64,000 nt of DNA from positions 3,156,601 through 3,220,600 of the forward strand of contig CM030940.1 of NCBI GenBank assembly GCA_018136815.1. The letters run 5' to 3'. Shown here in pieces: positions 9,638-22,412 of this stretch (the stretch's first letter is position 1; each line of letters starts with the position of its first letter). Source of the DNA: Isochrysis galbana. Its lineage: Eukaryota; Haptophyta; Isochrysidales; Isochrysidaceae. Below the pieces are notes generated by a model. It did no database searches. It saw only the letters and a program-made list of their open reading frames with translations, and was not told the origin of the DNA. Made by a program: the position numbers and the translations under genes.

Positions 9638-11336
9638 ATGCGCGCCGCGCTCCTCGCGCTCGCCGCTGCGAGCGCGCACGGTCTGAGCGCCACGCCTCGC
9701 GCACCGCCCGCCGCAGCAGACCCTTGGCTCACTCAGGCCCTCGCCGTGCGCCGGCCGGCGGCCAATGGCCTCGCCTCCATTCGCGAGGAAGCCTCGGCTG
9801 CGCTCGCTGAGGCGCGTCGACCCGGGCGCAAGGATGAGGCATGGCGGCGGACCGACCTCTCCTCGCTCTTCGCTGCCACGCTCGCCCCGCCCGCGGCGCA
9901 CCCAGATGCACAATTTGTGGCGCAGATGCTTGATGACAATGATAACGGAACAGAAGAGGCGCAGCCGAGCGCACGGCTCGTGTTCGTTGACGGAGTGGTG
10001 GACGCCGAGCTGAGCGAGCTGGGCGCACTACCTGCCGGTGCTTATGCCGGCCCAATCGCCGGCCTTGGCGCCGTCGCCTCCGACGATATTGTTGCTGCCG
10101 TGATTGCGGCGGTGCGAGAGCTGCCCGAGCAAGGCGCCGACCACAGGACCGAGCTTGGCTGCTACACCTTCAGCGTGCTCAACCAGGCGGCGCTTGCCGA
10201 TGTGACGTGCATCTACCTGCCGCGTGGCGTCAAGGTGACCTCCCCCATTCGGCTTCTGCACCTCTCGAGCGGAGGTGCTAACACCGACGCCCTGCCTACC
10301 AGCCATCCTAACGTGGTCGTTTGGATGGAGGAGCAGTCGGAGATGCTCCTCATGCAGCAGTATTGTGGCACGGGCGCCTACTTCACCAACGGCCTCACCC
10401 GCATTCGCCTCGATGCTAACGCTTCTCTCGCCCACGCTTACGTGCAGGAGCAGTCGTCCGAGGTGCGATACGTCCCGCCGCCTACGGTGCCGGCTGCCTG
10501 CCGCTCTCCCCGCGCGGCTCACTTGTGGGTTCACCTCCTCCCCCCAACCACCCCTCATCCCGCGCCCAGGCGGTGCACATCGACTCGGTACTAGTGCGCT
10601 GTGATGCGGGAGCGCGCTACGACACGCAGGTGGTCCAGTCGGGTGGCCGGATCGCGCGCGTCAATCTCGGGGTGGAGCTGGCGGGTCCGCACGCCACGAC
10701 GTCCATTAGCGGGATTTCGCTCGCCAACGACGGCCAACTCTCCGACCTCCACTCCGCCGTCCGCCACGCGTCGCGTGACTGCGTCTCTGGGCAGGAGCAA
10801 CGCAACGCCGTGGCTGGCCGCGCGCGGGTCGTCTTTCGCGGCGCGGTGCAGGTGCATTGAGCTGCTGATCCTGGCGCATCGCGCCCATCTATGCGTGCAC
10901 AGCCTGTATGGGGGCAACTGTGGCGAGCGCTTTGTTTGTTGGCGCCGCAACCACCAATGCTGTGCTTTCTCACTCGCATGTACAGGTCCCTTTGGGCGCC
11001 GACAACACGACTGCCAACCAGCTGTGCCGCTCGCTGCTCCTTTCGGACCGCGCGCGAGTCGACGTATCACCCAATCTCGAGATCCTCACCGACGACGTGC
11101 AGTGCACGCATGGCGCGACTGTTGCTGACCTTGACGACGAGATGATCTTCTACTTGCAGTCACGAGGCCTCTCTCGCGCGCAGGCGCGCGTGCTGATCCT
11201 CGCCGGCTGGGCGCGCTCGGTCATGGATAAGGTGCCCTCGGCAGGCGCCGTGCGCCGAGTTTCGACAAAGGCGGCGGAGCTCGCGGAGGAGGGCGCGGCG
11301 AGGCAAATACGTAAGGGATTCCTCAGCTCGATCTGA
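9638..11336 (+). CDS. sufD: SufD, plastid Fe-S cluster assembly scaffold subunit
   Basis: Three exons: 9638-10462, 10570-10851 and 10986-11336. Both introns are GT-AG and phase 0, giving 485 residues. Residues 1-20 form a signal peptide (ALLALAAASAHG), as expected for a plastid protein in an alga with a complex plastid. The mature part has the SufBD fold: an amino-terminal helical region with the KDEAWRRTDLSSL block (SufD family: K-E-W-R-T-L), then a right-handed beta-helix (VWMEEQSEM, YFTNGLTRI, YDTQVVQSGGRIARVNLGVEL). The carboxy-terminal core has RSLLLSDRARVDVSPNLEI, the motif CTHGATV (family: C-HGAT-G) and LSRAQARVLILAGWA. SufD works with SufB and SufC to build Fe-S clusters. The exon 2/3 join restores the expected FRG-(V)-...-T-A-Q-RSLLLSD order. 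Confidence 0.93.
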
Positions 11337-12730
11337 TGCTCCCATAACGGCGCTCGTTGGCCGCCCCTCCCCCCCCCTTTCCCCCCATACCCACACCCCA
11401 ACTACTTATCCACCCACCCACCCTCCAGTGTCGTGGAGACGCATTGGAGGTGCCGCCCCTCCCGAGCCTGAAGCCATCCTCAGAGTGGCCGCCCTTGCGG
11501 GTCTACTACAGGGCTGAGGCGATTTGTCGGGGTGCATCACGGGTGACCATCTCGTGGAGCCAGCAGGCCGGGCCCTTAATCGGATACATAATTGCAAGGA
11601 GCCGGCGGCGTTTCGCCGCTTCCGTTCTCTACGCTAGCACGCACGCGCTGGCGGCATTGCGCCACTCCATACGCTCTCTGGTACGCAAGCTTGCTTGGCG
11701 TCCACCTCTTGGCAATCGGTGTTGCGTGCTAAGAAGTGCTCAAGGCACCCGCAGACTTTGATTGAGGACTCCCATTAGGCCTAGCCGAGCGCAGCGGCGT
11801 CGCTCATACATGATTGCTATATAAAAAGAACAATTTCTTGATCATCTATGGCCGCGCTCGCGGCGTGCGCTAACTAGATGCACACGACGTACTTCCCTCG
11901 CTCACGGTAGCGTATCCGTCGAAAGGTGAAAGGTGACCATATCCCCACACCCCACTCCATCGGGCCAGACATACGATCTGGTGAGGAGGGGAGGGGTTCC
12001 AGCCGCAGCGGCTCAGCGAGCGCGCGCCGCGAGCGCGGAGAATTGGCCGCGAGGCCGGTGAAGGGGGCAGACCCAAGTGGGAGTGACCCAGTGTGGCCAT
12101 GGGAGGGGCCATAGACCATAGACCCCTCCACACAAGCCCCCCACTCCTTGCTCCATCGCTGCAGCCATGCGCATGCGGCTGAGCGAGGAGGGGAGGGTTT
12201 TCGGCTGCAGCGGCTCAACGAGGACGAGCGGGCGCGATCCACGATCCACTGGGATGGGCCTAGATAGAGGGGCCCATCCCATCCCGTGCAGCAGCTCCAT
12301 CCATATCGCCCTGTCACGACCATCGCGGTGACCAGGGCGGCCGAGAGGAGGGAGAGCGACGCCATCGCTCGCGCTCTCTCTAGAACAGAACCGGGTAAAA
12401 ATCCTCTTACAATTCTCTCACACCACTATCACACGCACATTCACGGTAACACGTAGATAACTAAAACTAACGTAACGGGATACGCGCAAAAGGGGGGGTG
12501 AGCAGGAGAGGAAAGAGAAAAGAAGAGAGGGGCCCGTCGCCTCTCCTCACGTGTCACGTGAAGAGAAGCCCTATTTGGACTTAGGAAGTAAAGAGTAAAG
12601 AGAGGTCAAAGGGGGGCAAGAGACAAGGGACCCATCGGTGATAGCCCCACGGTAACACACACACACACACCAGCGCTCAAGCTTACCCGCCACCATCCCC
12701 TTTCGCCTCCTTGTTTCTGAGGGTGGAGCG
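11337..12730. other. Intergenic region with an imperfect ~200-bp tandem duplication
   Basis: No gene is supported. Two related segments, around 11975-12020 and 12180-12225, share GAGGAGGGGAGGG, GCAGCGGCTCA and a following CGAG. They form an imperfect tandem duplication with a spacing of about 205 bp. A (CA)n tract lies at 12656-12670. Confidence 0.5.
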
Positions 12731-12883
12731 GAGGTGTCGTTCCGTCAATTGTGGGACATCAGTCGAATTGAGCGATCAAATGTCCACAGTTATTTAAAAT
12801 TAAATAAGGGCTAGCAGTGCGTGTATGTTCCCCCGCGCTTTTCCTCTGCGCCCGACCCGCCACGTCTTTGCGGGTGTTTTGTT

Positions 12884-13135
12884 TTAAGGACGTCGAGCGT
12901 AATTTCCCATTATGGTGTGATACCGTGGTAGCTGTTGAACATCCCAACCATCGTTCTCCATTTCAAATATTAGTTGTGCATCATCATACCATTCAGTATC
13001 TGGCCGTGGTTGTCCCGACTCTTGCTCCATCTCTAATATTTCAGTCAATCTCATTAATTTCCGTCTCCTGAACTCTTGGATGACCGAGGCATTTCTCGGG
13101 TTAGGGTTGGACCCTCGAAAGGCGTAGGGATACAT
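12884..13135 (-). CDS. Small ORF inside element copy A, unknown function
   Basis: 83 residues from the ATG at 13135. It is rich in Arg, Glu and Met (FRRRKLMRLTEILEMEQE, WYDDAQLIFEMENDGWD). It is AT-richer than host genes. A diverged echo of its first part (SNPNP ... VIQE-RRR) can be read on the minus strand near 13851-13915, outside the element, so a second fragment of this gene exists. Family unknown. Expression is unproven. Confidence 0.4.
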   Translation of the reverse strand: MYPYAFRGSNPNPRNASVIQEFRRRKLMRLTEILEMEQESGQPRPDTEWYDDAQLIFEMENDGWDVQQLPRYHTIMGNYARRP

Positions 13136-13204
13136 CTCTTCTTATCCATTGGAGAAAAAAATTAGGCCGTCCACGCCGTCGAGATTTCGTCAGATGTAAA
13201 ATCG

Positions 13205-13492
13205 ATTTCAGGTCCAAAGACCAGATACATTGGAGAGCAAGCCGCCGTCGCGTATCTCTGCATGGAATACATCACGGCGGTCGCGTACGCTGAAGCGGAT
13301 CCCATGGTGCAAGTGCGCCGAGCAGCTGGCAAACTCTTCATCCAGAACAAGGAGGCCGTCCTCGCACGCATCACGGATCTCGCCACCCAAGATCAGCCGA
13401 GCGACATCGTCGCCTGCCAGAAGAACGACATCGAGAATAGGATCGACGAGGAGGTGTGCGAGAAAAAGACGAAAAGGATGAAAACTCAGTAG
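13205..13492 (+). CDS. Repeat-family ORF, copy A (amino-terminally truncated)
   Basis: From about 13211 the frame reads PKTRYIGEQAAVAYL, then MEYITAVAYAEADPM, and ends with KKTKRMKTQ and a stop at 13492. Copies at 33671-33901 and 62188-62790 are nearly identical over this stretch. Homology to the longest copy starts abruptly at the PKTRY codons, so the first two thirds of the protein are missing here. The shared part is helical with a strongly basic tail. I do not recognise the family. Near-identity at protein level over three dispersed copies suggests recent spread or selection. Confidence 0.55.
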   Translation: MSGPKTRYIGEQAAVAYLCMEYITAVAYAEADPMVQVRRAAGKLFIQNKEAVLARITDLATQDQPSDIVACQKNDIENRIDEEVCEKKTKRMKTQ

Positions 13493-13630
13493 CTTTGGGG
13501 TTACCGTGTGTTTTGGGGAAGGGGGGAGTTGCTATGCTCACGTCCTTGATTAGACGAAAAGGATGAAAACTCAGTAGCTTTGGGGTTACCGTGTGTTTTG
13601 GGGAAGGGGGGAGTTGCTATGCTCACGTCC
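13467..13630 (+). repeat. 85-bp tandem duplication across the ORF 3' end
   Basis: Two adjacent copies with a period of 85 bp, each running from AGACGAAAAGGATGAAAACT through GGGGTTACCGTGTGTTTTGG to GCTATGCTCACGTCC. Only one copy is present at the other two loci. Confidence 0.9.
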
Positions 13631-13735
13631 CATCTGTGTGATAATAATACAATGGAGACTGGTTGAAAAAGAAAACATGCACATCTGGGTGAAAAAATAA
13701 TAACCTGGTCCTCTTTTGACGGAACGCGACTTGGC

Positions 13736-14168
13736 AGACGGCCCTAGCACAACATAATTAGTCTAGGCCACGCCAGGCTCCAGTTACCCATAGAGAGCGC
13801 ACACACGGCAACGTGAGCAAGGGGCGACAAGCAGCGGACGGCGGCGTTACACGTCTCCTGACCTCTTGGATGACCAAGTGCAAGTGATTATCCGGGTTGG
13901 GGTTGGACGGGGGGGGGAAGATCCGCGCGAGGGTGGGGAGAGGGGGGTCCCCCCCCCCTCCCTGCCCTCCCCCCCGCACCCCCCCCCCCCCCCCCCGCGC
14001 GCGCGAGCCGAGCGGGATCAGCCCTCCTCTGGTGGGCTGGTCGGGTATTTTACTCGCGAGGAGGAGCACCGCGGGGGGGGCTGGGGGGCGGGGGGGAAGG
14101 GGGCGGGGGGGAACGGCGAGGAGGCCCGGTATTGACGCATAGCCAGCCGGCTTTGGCTGCCGGAGGCG

Positions 14169-14200
<32 letters not shown>

Positions 14201-14587
14201 CGGGCGGGGGAGAAGGGCGCAGGCCATTCAAAACGTCTCTCAGACCTGTAGTGATACGTGAATGGCGTGTTTATTCATGTCTTTACCGACCCACAGCCGT
14301 CCGGGCCTCAAAGAGAGGTCATCACCGCGTGGGCGACCGACCCAAGGATCGATCCATCCCCCCCCCCCCCCCCCCCCCAATTTAGAGAAACAACCGCAAA
14401 CTACAGCAGGGAAGCGAGGGGGGCTGCCTCCGCCCTCCGTTGCCGCCGAGATCAAAATGAGAGAGAGAGGGCGAGAGAGAGAGGAGGGAGAGACGGAGAG
14501 GGAGAGGGAGCGCGCGAGGGCCGCTCTCTCCGCCTACCTCCCCTCCCCCCCCTCTCTCCCCCTCCCCCTCTGCCCCGCTCGCATGCG
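13736..14587. other. Intergenic homopolymer-rich region
   Basis: Contains a C18 tract at 13979-13996, a G31 tract at 14170-14200 and a C-rich run near 14360-14378. The long tracts could form G-quadruplex or i-motif structures and are also the places where assembly length is least trustworthy. A GA-rich segment (14459-14515) and a CT-rich segment (14535-14575) precede the DYRK start. Confidence 0.6.
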
Positions 14588-17573
<2,986 letters not shown>

Positions 17574-18959
17574 GAAGCCCCACCCTCCGTGTTCTCAGGA
17601 GGAGGAGGAGATGACCCTTCAACTCCAACGCGGAATCGCAGCCTTACAAGCTATCACTCCGCATCTGCAGCGTCACCACGATGGACGGACGAGGGCGCTG
17701 ACTTTCCCGGGTACCCTCGGCAATCATCACGCAGGCATTTTTCGGAAGGCGGAGCTCGACGGCGGGGCCCCTCGCGCGAGCGAGTCTCCCAAAGTGGCAT
17801 CCATTAGTCATGGGGCGGAGGAGGGCGCCAACTGCTCATCGACTTGTGACACCGCGTCGCGGCGCACAGAGCGCCGTAGCCTGCCGTGACAGCGTGCCGT
17901 GCGGGTAGGCGGCTGGTGTGCGCTATGCGCGATGTGCGTCCCGCCAGCAACCACAGCCACGATCTGCAATATCTCAACGATGCACGGCAGCGGAGCGCGG
18001 CGCAATCCCGGCCCCCTACGTGCCCGTAGGCCTGCCGGCTCGTAGGCCAACGCCGCGCTCGTTTCTCGGCGGGCGGCGACGGTCGCCATTTTTCGCACGG
18101 CCGTCGGCTCGCTTCTTAGGCGACGGCGACGGTCACTATATTTTTGCGAGGCCGACGCGCGCGCTGCTAAGTCAGCGCGCTCGCACGCATGCGCCTTGTA
18201 CACCGCGTGACGGTGCTCGGGCACCACACTGTCTGCGTCCAGACGGCCCCACCACTCATAGACCTTCCCACCACCTATCACATGAAATCGATTGTGTGCG
18301 GATCGAGCCCGATTTCTCTTTCTGCTAGCTTTGTGGCAATTAAACTCTTGTTCCACGCTGCAATGTGTGCGTGTGTGGTGAGTCATCGTGTACGTTGTCT
18401 TGGTAACTACTTATAGCACCTGATTCAGCTGTGCGGTTGGCGGCGTTAGTTGGCTCGTTGTTCTTTGTGCCTATGTCTATGTTGTGCTCGTTGTGGCGGC
18501 TAGTTCTTGTGAGCTCATGTTCAACTATCTTCAATCACTCATCGTTAAAACGATAGGGGTAGGGCGGTCAAAGCAGGGCTTTTTAAGTACTACCTCTGTC
18601 TCAAAACTGAAGCCTTTGGCGGTTTCACGCCGATCAGAGAGCACATGAATAAAAACGATCTTGTTAGTTATATAGCGAGTACACTGGGGCGAACACCCCT
18701 CCATGTTTTCGAGTGTACAGCCTCAGAGGTGGCCTTGTATACATCATTTTTCTTGGAGAGGTCCAAAGAAAATTGATGTAGAGGTATGCCGCTGGCGGGA
18801 GTCTTGGCGCGAAGCCGAAGTGGGCGCGCAAGCTGGATGGCGAGGTTGAAGGTCGCCGAGCCCCCGCAGCATGGCGTTCGCACAGGAGGTGACTCGGGAA
18901 AGCGCGCTGGCGGAGGCGGCAGTGCTTCCGCACCCGAGCCCCTCCAACCACGCCTCATG
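17574..18959. other. Intergenic region downstream of the DYRK gene
   Basis: No gene is supported. A GGGCGGTCAAAGCAGGGCTT motif near 18563-18585 matches the dispersed motif at 218, 407 and (inverted) 36765. The rest is unremarkable GC-rich sequence with no conserved frame. Confidence 0.45.
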
Positions 18960-20040
18960 CCTCGGCGATGGAAGAAGGAGATGAGGGTGGCCAACGGCCA
19001 AGGAAGCGGCGGTGCAGCTTGACGCCCAATCGTCAAGCTGCGATCGCAGTCGCATATGAGAGGCTGCCCGAACCGAAGCATGGGAAGGCGTGGCGTAGCG
19101 CACACAAGCAGTTGTGCTCCAAGTACAATCCCGGAGCCAGACTTCTGGGCCCGGTCCATCCGCGGGCCATGGCATGTCGCCGTGAACGAGGACTGCGCAC
19201 AGCAATTCAAAGAGCGCTACGGCGACAACACCACCCTCCGCATCATTCAAACCGACATCCCTGTCCGCATTAAAGTTGAATCAATTGATGAGAAAATCAA
19301 CAAGAAAGGCTCCTCTTCTCGCAAAGCCCTCTACAACGCCCTCCAAGACGTCGCGGCGCACTTGGTTGTCGAAGCAGATGGCCTGGCGCAAGCGGCCCAA
19401 ATCAACCTAAGCGCGCTCATTTTTGCGATCGAAAAGGTTGGGCTAACCTTTCTGAAAGGCAACCGGGAGCGCATGAAGTTCGAAGGCGGAGCAGGCACCT
19501 TTGTGTCCAAGGCGGCCTACTCGACCCGCTGGCATCTTTACGTTTCACGTTTCGGCGGGCCAAGGCTCGTTTCTCGACGGGAACTTTCCTCGCAAGCTGC
19601 TACTTCAGATTGGCGGCAAGACCGTCCCGGTAAACTACGCCATTCGGGCATGCAAGGAGATCATTATGCCGGAATCCATTCGCTCCCCTCACAAGCTCAT
19701 GGTCCACGGCAGCCTACGCGGATGCAAACCTAGATGGGAAATACGTATTTACCGTATTTGGCCACAGGCCAAATACATATGTATTTGGCTGTATTGGAAG
19801 CGCGTCCTGGGTTGTAGGCCTCGAATGTATTTGAAATGTATTTGGCCGGAGGCCAAATACATATGTATTTGGCTGTATTTGCAGGCCCCAGCACCGTATT
19901 TCCCATCTAGGGATGCAAAGGTTGGCGGCCAGAAGTGGTTAAGGGCCTCCTGAGCTCGATTCGCGTATGCGAATGCGAACTAGAAGCCCGTCAGGCATGG
20001 CGCATGGCGGGATTCCGGGACGGAAAAGTTATGTCCAATT
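18960..20040 (+). pseudogene. Broken gene of unknown family, frameshifted and split by a MITE
   Basis: Protein-like sequence runs through several frames. One frame near 19020-19130 gives RQAAIAVAYERLPEPKHGK. A second (about 19140-19535) gives EDCAQQFKERYGDN, RIIQTDIPVRIKVESIDEKI and ALIFAIEKVGLTFLKG. A third (from about 19560) gives SFLDGNFPRKLLLQIGGKTV and ACKEIIMPESI. At least two frameshifts therefore exist, near 19130 and 19540, unless unrecognised introns are present. The third frame is then interrupted at 19729 by a 183-bp MITE. Taking out the MITE and one 8-bp target copy lets that frame continue for about 40 codons to a stop near 20041. The family is not recognised. It may itself be a mobile-element gene. 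Confidence 0.5.
19721..19919. mobile_element. hAT-type MITE (183 bp) with 8-bp target site duplication
   Basis: The element (19729-19911) starts CCTAGATGGGAAATACG and ends with the exact inverse, CGTATTTCCCATCTAGG. It is flanked on both sides by GATGCAAA (19721-19728 and 19912-19919). Inside are AT-rich inverted words (TATTTGGCC, CCAAATACATATGTATTTGG). An 8-bp duplication with short inverted ends is the hallmark of hAT superfamily elements. With no coding capacity it needs a transposase in trans. The two hAT remnants in this window may relate to the source, but I cannot show that. Confidence 0.88.
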
Positions 20041-20041
20041 A

Positions 20042-20569
20042 GCTAGTGGGGTTGGCTAGGATATAACATTGATTATTATTAGTTAATAATGTGCGCGCTT
20101 CACTCAAGGCCTGTGCCTCAGGAACAAACGCGGCGTGCGGTGCAACCTCTCGCACGACGTGCCAGGCGCGTGGATCGACAAGAAGTGCACGATCCGCTGC
20201 CAGCCCCCCCGACTGGCTTCAAGAGGTGCTGTCAGGAACATACGGAGTACTACAGAAAGCTCAGAAAGCTCTGCACAAAGCCCCACCGAACCTTTACACA
20301 CAACGACGGGGAGAGATTCCCCACACCCAGAGCAAAGAGGCACGGCAAACGCCGGCTCGAGAGCATGCGAGAGACGAGCCCAGCTCTCTCTTGTAAACTC
20401 CACCAGAACCAGAACCGGCCGCCCGTCGGTCGACAACCTGCTTTGCTTCAACGAGCCAACGCGCGCTCACGAGCGGAGGGAGCCGAGCCGGGGCCTTCTG
20501 CTCCCCCCCCCCTCCCCGCCCTGTCCCCCTTCCCTTCCCCCTTCCCTTCCCCCTCCCTCCCCTATCCGA
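20042..20569. other. Region between the broken gene and the RlmN-type gene
   Basis: Open frames exist but none is recognisable. A pyrimidine-rich run (20505-20560) precedes the next start codon and fits a 5' UTR of the kind seen before several host genes here. Confidence 0.4.
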
Positions 20570-21658
20570 ATGGTCCTCTCGCCGCTGCGGCCGGTGCTCT
20601 CACCGCCCGCGGCACTCGCAGAGAGCCTGGGCGGCGCAGGGCGGGCGGATGCAGTCTGGAGCGTGCTGCGCGAGGGTGGCGACCCATTTGCAGAGGGCGC
20701 GCCGCTCTCGGCGCGCACGGCCACGCTGCTCCACGAGCGGCTGGCACCACCAGTGGGCGAACTGGCGCTCACCGTCTCGTCGCGCTGCGGCACGACCAAG
20801 CTGCTGCTGCGCCTCGCTGATGGTCATGCCGTTGAGGCGGTGCTCATCCCGCAGGACCGGCACCCGCAAGGCGCGCCAGCCGCCAAGGCGCGTGCCTTCT
20901 CGACGCTGTGTGTCTCGTCGCAGGTGGGGTGCGGCCGCGCATGCGCCTTCTGCGCCACCGGCACCATGGGCCTACTCCGCTCGCTCTCGGCCGATGAGAT
21001 CCTGCTGCAGGTGCATGCAGCCGTGCGTGTTGCACGCGAGTGTGGCTTGCCACCCGTGCGCAACGTGGTCTTTATGGGGATGGGCGAGCCGGGCGACAAC
21101 CTAGGCGGTGTCTCCGAAGCGCTGAGCGCCCTCGTGAACCCACGCGGCTTTGGCCTCTTTAAGCGGCACGTGTGTGTCTCGACTGTTGGCACCTCGCCCA
21201 GCACGATTCGTGCGCTCAAGCCGTTGCCCGCGCGGCTCGCTTGGTCAGTGCACGCGGCCAACGACGTACTTCGCCGCCGACTAGTGCCAACGACGCGACA
21301 CACGATGACGGAGCTGCGCGACGCCTTTGGCGAGACGCTTGCGGCGCGCGGTACCACCGACCACCTGATGGTCGAGTGCACGCTCATCGATGGCGTGAAC
21401 GACACGCCCGAAGCTGCTGACGAGCTTGCTGAGCTGCTTGCGCCACTGCCCGGCCGCACACGCGTCAACCTGATCCCGTACAACCCTAACAAAGGACTCG
21501 GCGCGTACGGCCGCACTTTCCGGCCGGCGCACGCCAAGACTGTGGCCGCGTTTCAGCGGCGCATCATGGACTCTGGCACTATATGCACCGTGCGCACCAC
21601 GCGCGGCGATGCCGATGCAGCCGCGTGCGGGCAGCTAGCGGCCCGCGGCGCGGAGTAG
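20570..21658 (+). CDS. RlmN-type radical SAM rRNA/tRNA adenine-C2 methyltransferase, probably organellar
   Basis: Single exon, 362 residues. The radical SAM cluster is CGRACAFC (Cys121, 125, 128, pattern CxxxCxxC). Just before it is FSTLCVSSQVGC, in which the first Cys corresponds to the second catalytic Cys region of RlmN. NVVFMGMGEPGDNL is the family's GMGEP-NL block. LAWSVHAANDVLRRRLVP matches the S-HA-ND-R-PVP-like block. VECTLIDGVND, VNLIPYNP and the end ACGQLA follow, the last carrying the cysteine that is methylated during catalysis. All residues needed for activity appear present. These enzymes methylate A2503 of 23S rRNA and A37 of some tRNAs in bacteria and organelles, so a plastid or mitochondrial target is likely. 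The chosen start has no clear transit peptide. An open frame extends upstream without recognisable content. Confidence 0.92.
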   Translation: MVLSPLRPVLSPPAALAESLGGAGRADAVWSVLREGGDPFAEGAPLSARTATLLHERLAPPVGELALTVSSRCGTTKLLLRLADGHAVEAVLIPQDRHPQGAPAAKARAFSTLCVSSQVGCGRACAFCATGTMGLLRSLSADEILLQVHAAVRVARECGLPPVRNVVFMGMGEPGDNLGGVSEALSALVNPRGFGLFKRHVCVSTVGTSPSTIRALKPLPARLAWSVHAANDVLRRRLVPTTRHTMTELRDAFGETLAARGTTDHLMVECTLIDGVNDTPEAADELAELLAPLPGRTRVNLIPYNPNKGLGAYGRTFRPAHAKTVAAFQRRIMDSGTICTVRTTRGDADAAACGQLAARGAE

Positions 21659-21839
21659 CGCTCGCGCAGAGTGTAGGGGCTGGGCAAAGCGGGGAGGAGC
21701 GTCAGGTGAGTGGCGACCGCGACGGAAGTATCGGCACGAACACGCGCCCAAGTCTTATGGGTAAGCTATTGCTCAGCCAATGCCAGCGTGACGACGGCGT
21801 GTGGGTGGCGGGCGTGCCTGGCCTCGCGACATCCGCTCT

Positions 21840-22100
21840 CGGCGATGCGCTGGCGTGGGGCGTTGGTAGTGGTGGGCGCGTGTCGAGGGCCGGTCGAAGA
21901 AGTCAAGACCGGGCTTTCTCCGTCGCCCGATTTGACACCTCCCTCCGTTCAGCCAGCTAAGGGAGCCTTGCGACATTTGCGGTGCATGATGCTCGCGCGT
22001 GGGGCATTGCTGAGGGTGCGTGCCCGGGGCCTGAGGCCGATATAAGGATTCAAGCCCGGGCCTCCTCCCTGCCAGATCTGACACTTCCTCCTTGCGTTGG
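21840..22100 (+). repeat. Degenerate tandem repeat, about 135-bp period
   Basis: Two related units share GATGC-CGCG-GTGGGGC-TTG, GAGG-CGA, TCAAG-CCGGGC-T and TTTGACACCTCC/TCTGACACTTCC blocks. No gene is seen between 21659 and 22410. Confidence 0.5.
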
Positions 22101-22412
22101 GCCGGTCAAGGCAGGGGCGGTTCATTTCGTGGGATGGCCTCAATGCTGCGCGCAGCGATAGTCTGACTAGGCCTTGGGCGAGCATTTCGATCTTTGCACT
22201 CTGACGTGCCTTGGAGCCGTCGCATCAAAATCAAGCAGTAGCTTTTGATCGTGGGCACGTATGTCTTGGGCTCAAAGGGTAGCCCGTACAAGCAAATTTC
22301 CTGAGGTAACTCGGGAGGTGGGGCAGGGAAGATAGCGAATTAAACCTATTTGCGAGGCGCCTAGGAGGAAGAAAGGTGGGGAAACTTCCCTTCTCTTCGA
22401 GAGAAAGAGAGA

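Larger units (their letters stand above)
12733..13735 (+). mobile_element. CGTTCCGTCAA-ended element, copy A (about 1.0 kb)
   Basis: The left end (AGGTGTCGTTCCGTCAATTG) and the reverse complement of the right end (AAGTCGCGTTCCGTCAAAAG) share an inverted CGTTCCGTCAA with matching spacing of flanking bases. Just inside the left end, GTGGGACAT and ATGTCCACAG form a hairpin whose loop contains GAATTGAGCGATCAA. The element holds one minus-strand and one plus-strand ORF. The left 55 bp recur at 34460 and 61790. The right end recurs at 34050 and 35853. I recognise no transposase. It is probably a DNA transposon-like or integrated virus-like element. Confidence 0.65.

Noticed and set aside
20824..21537. 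Minus-strand frame of 237 codons inside the RlmN-type gene
   Set aside because: Shadow of the radical SAM gene, whose motifs lie on the plus strand.
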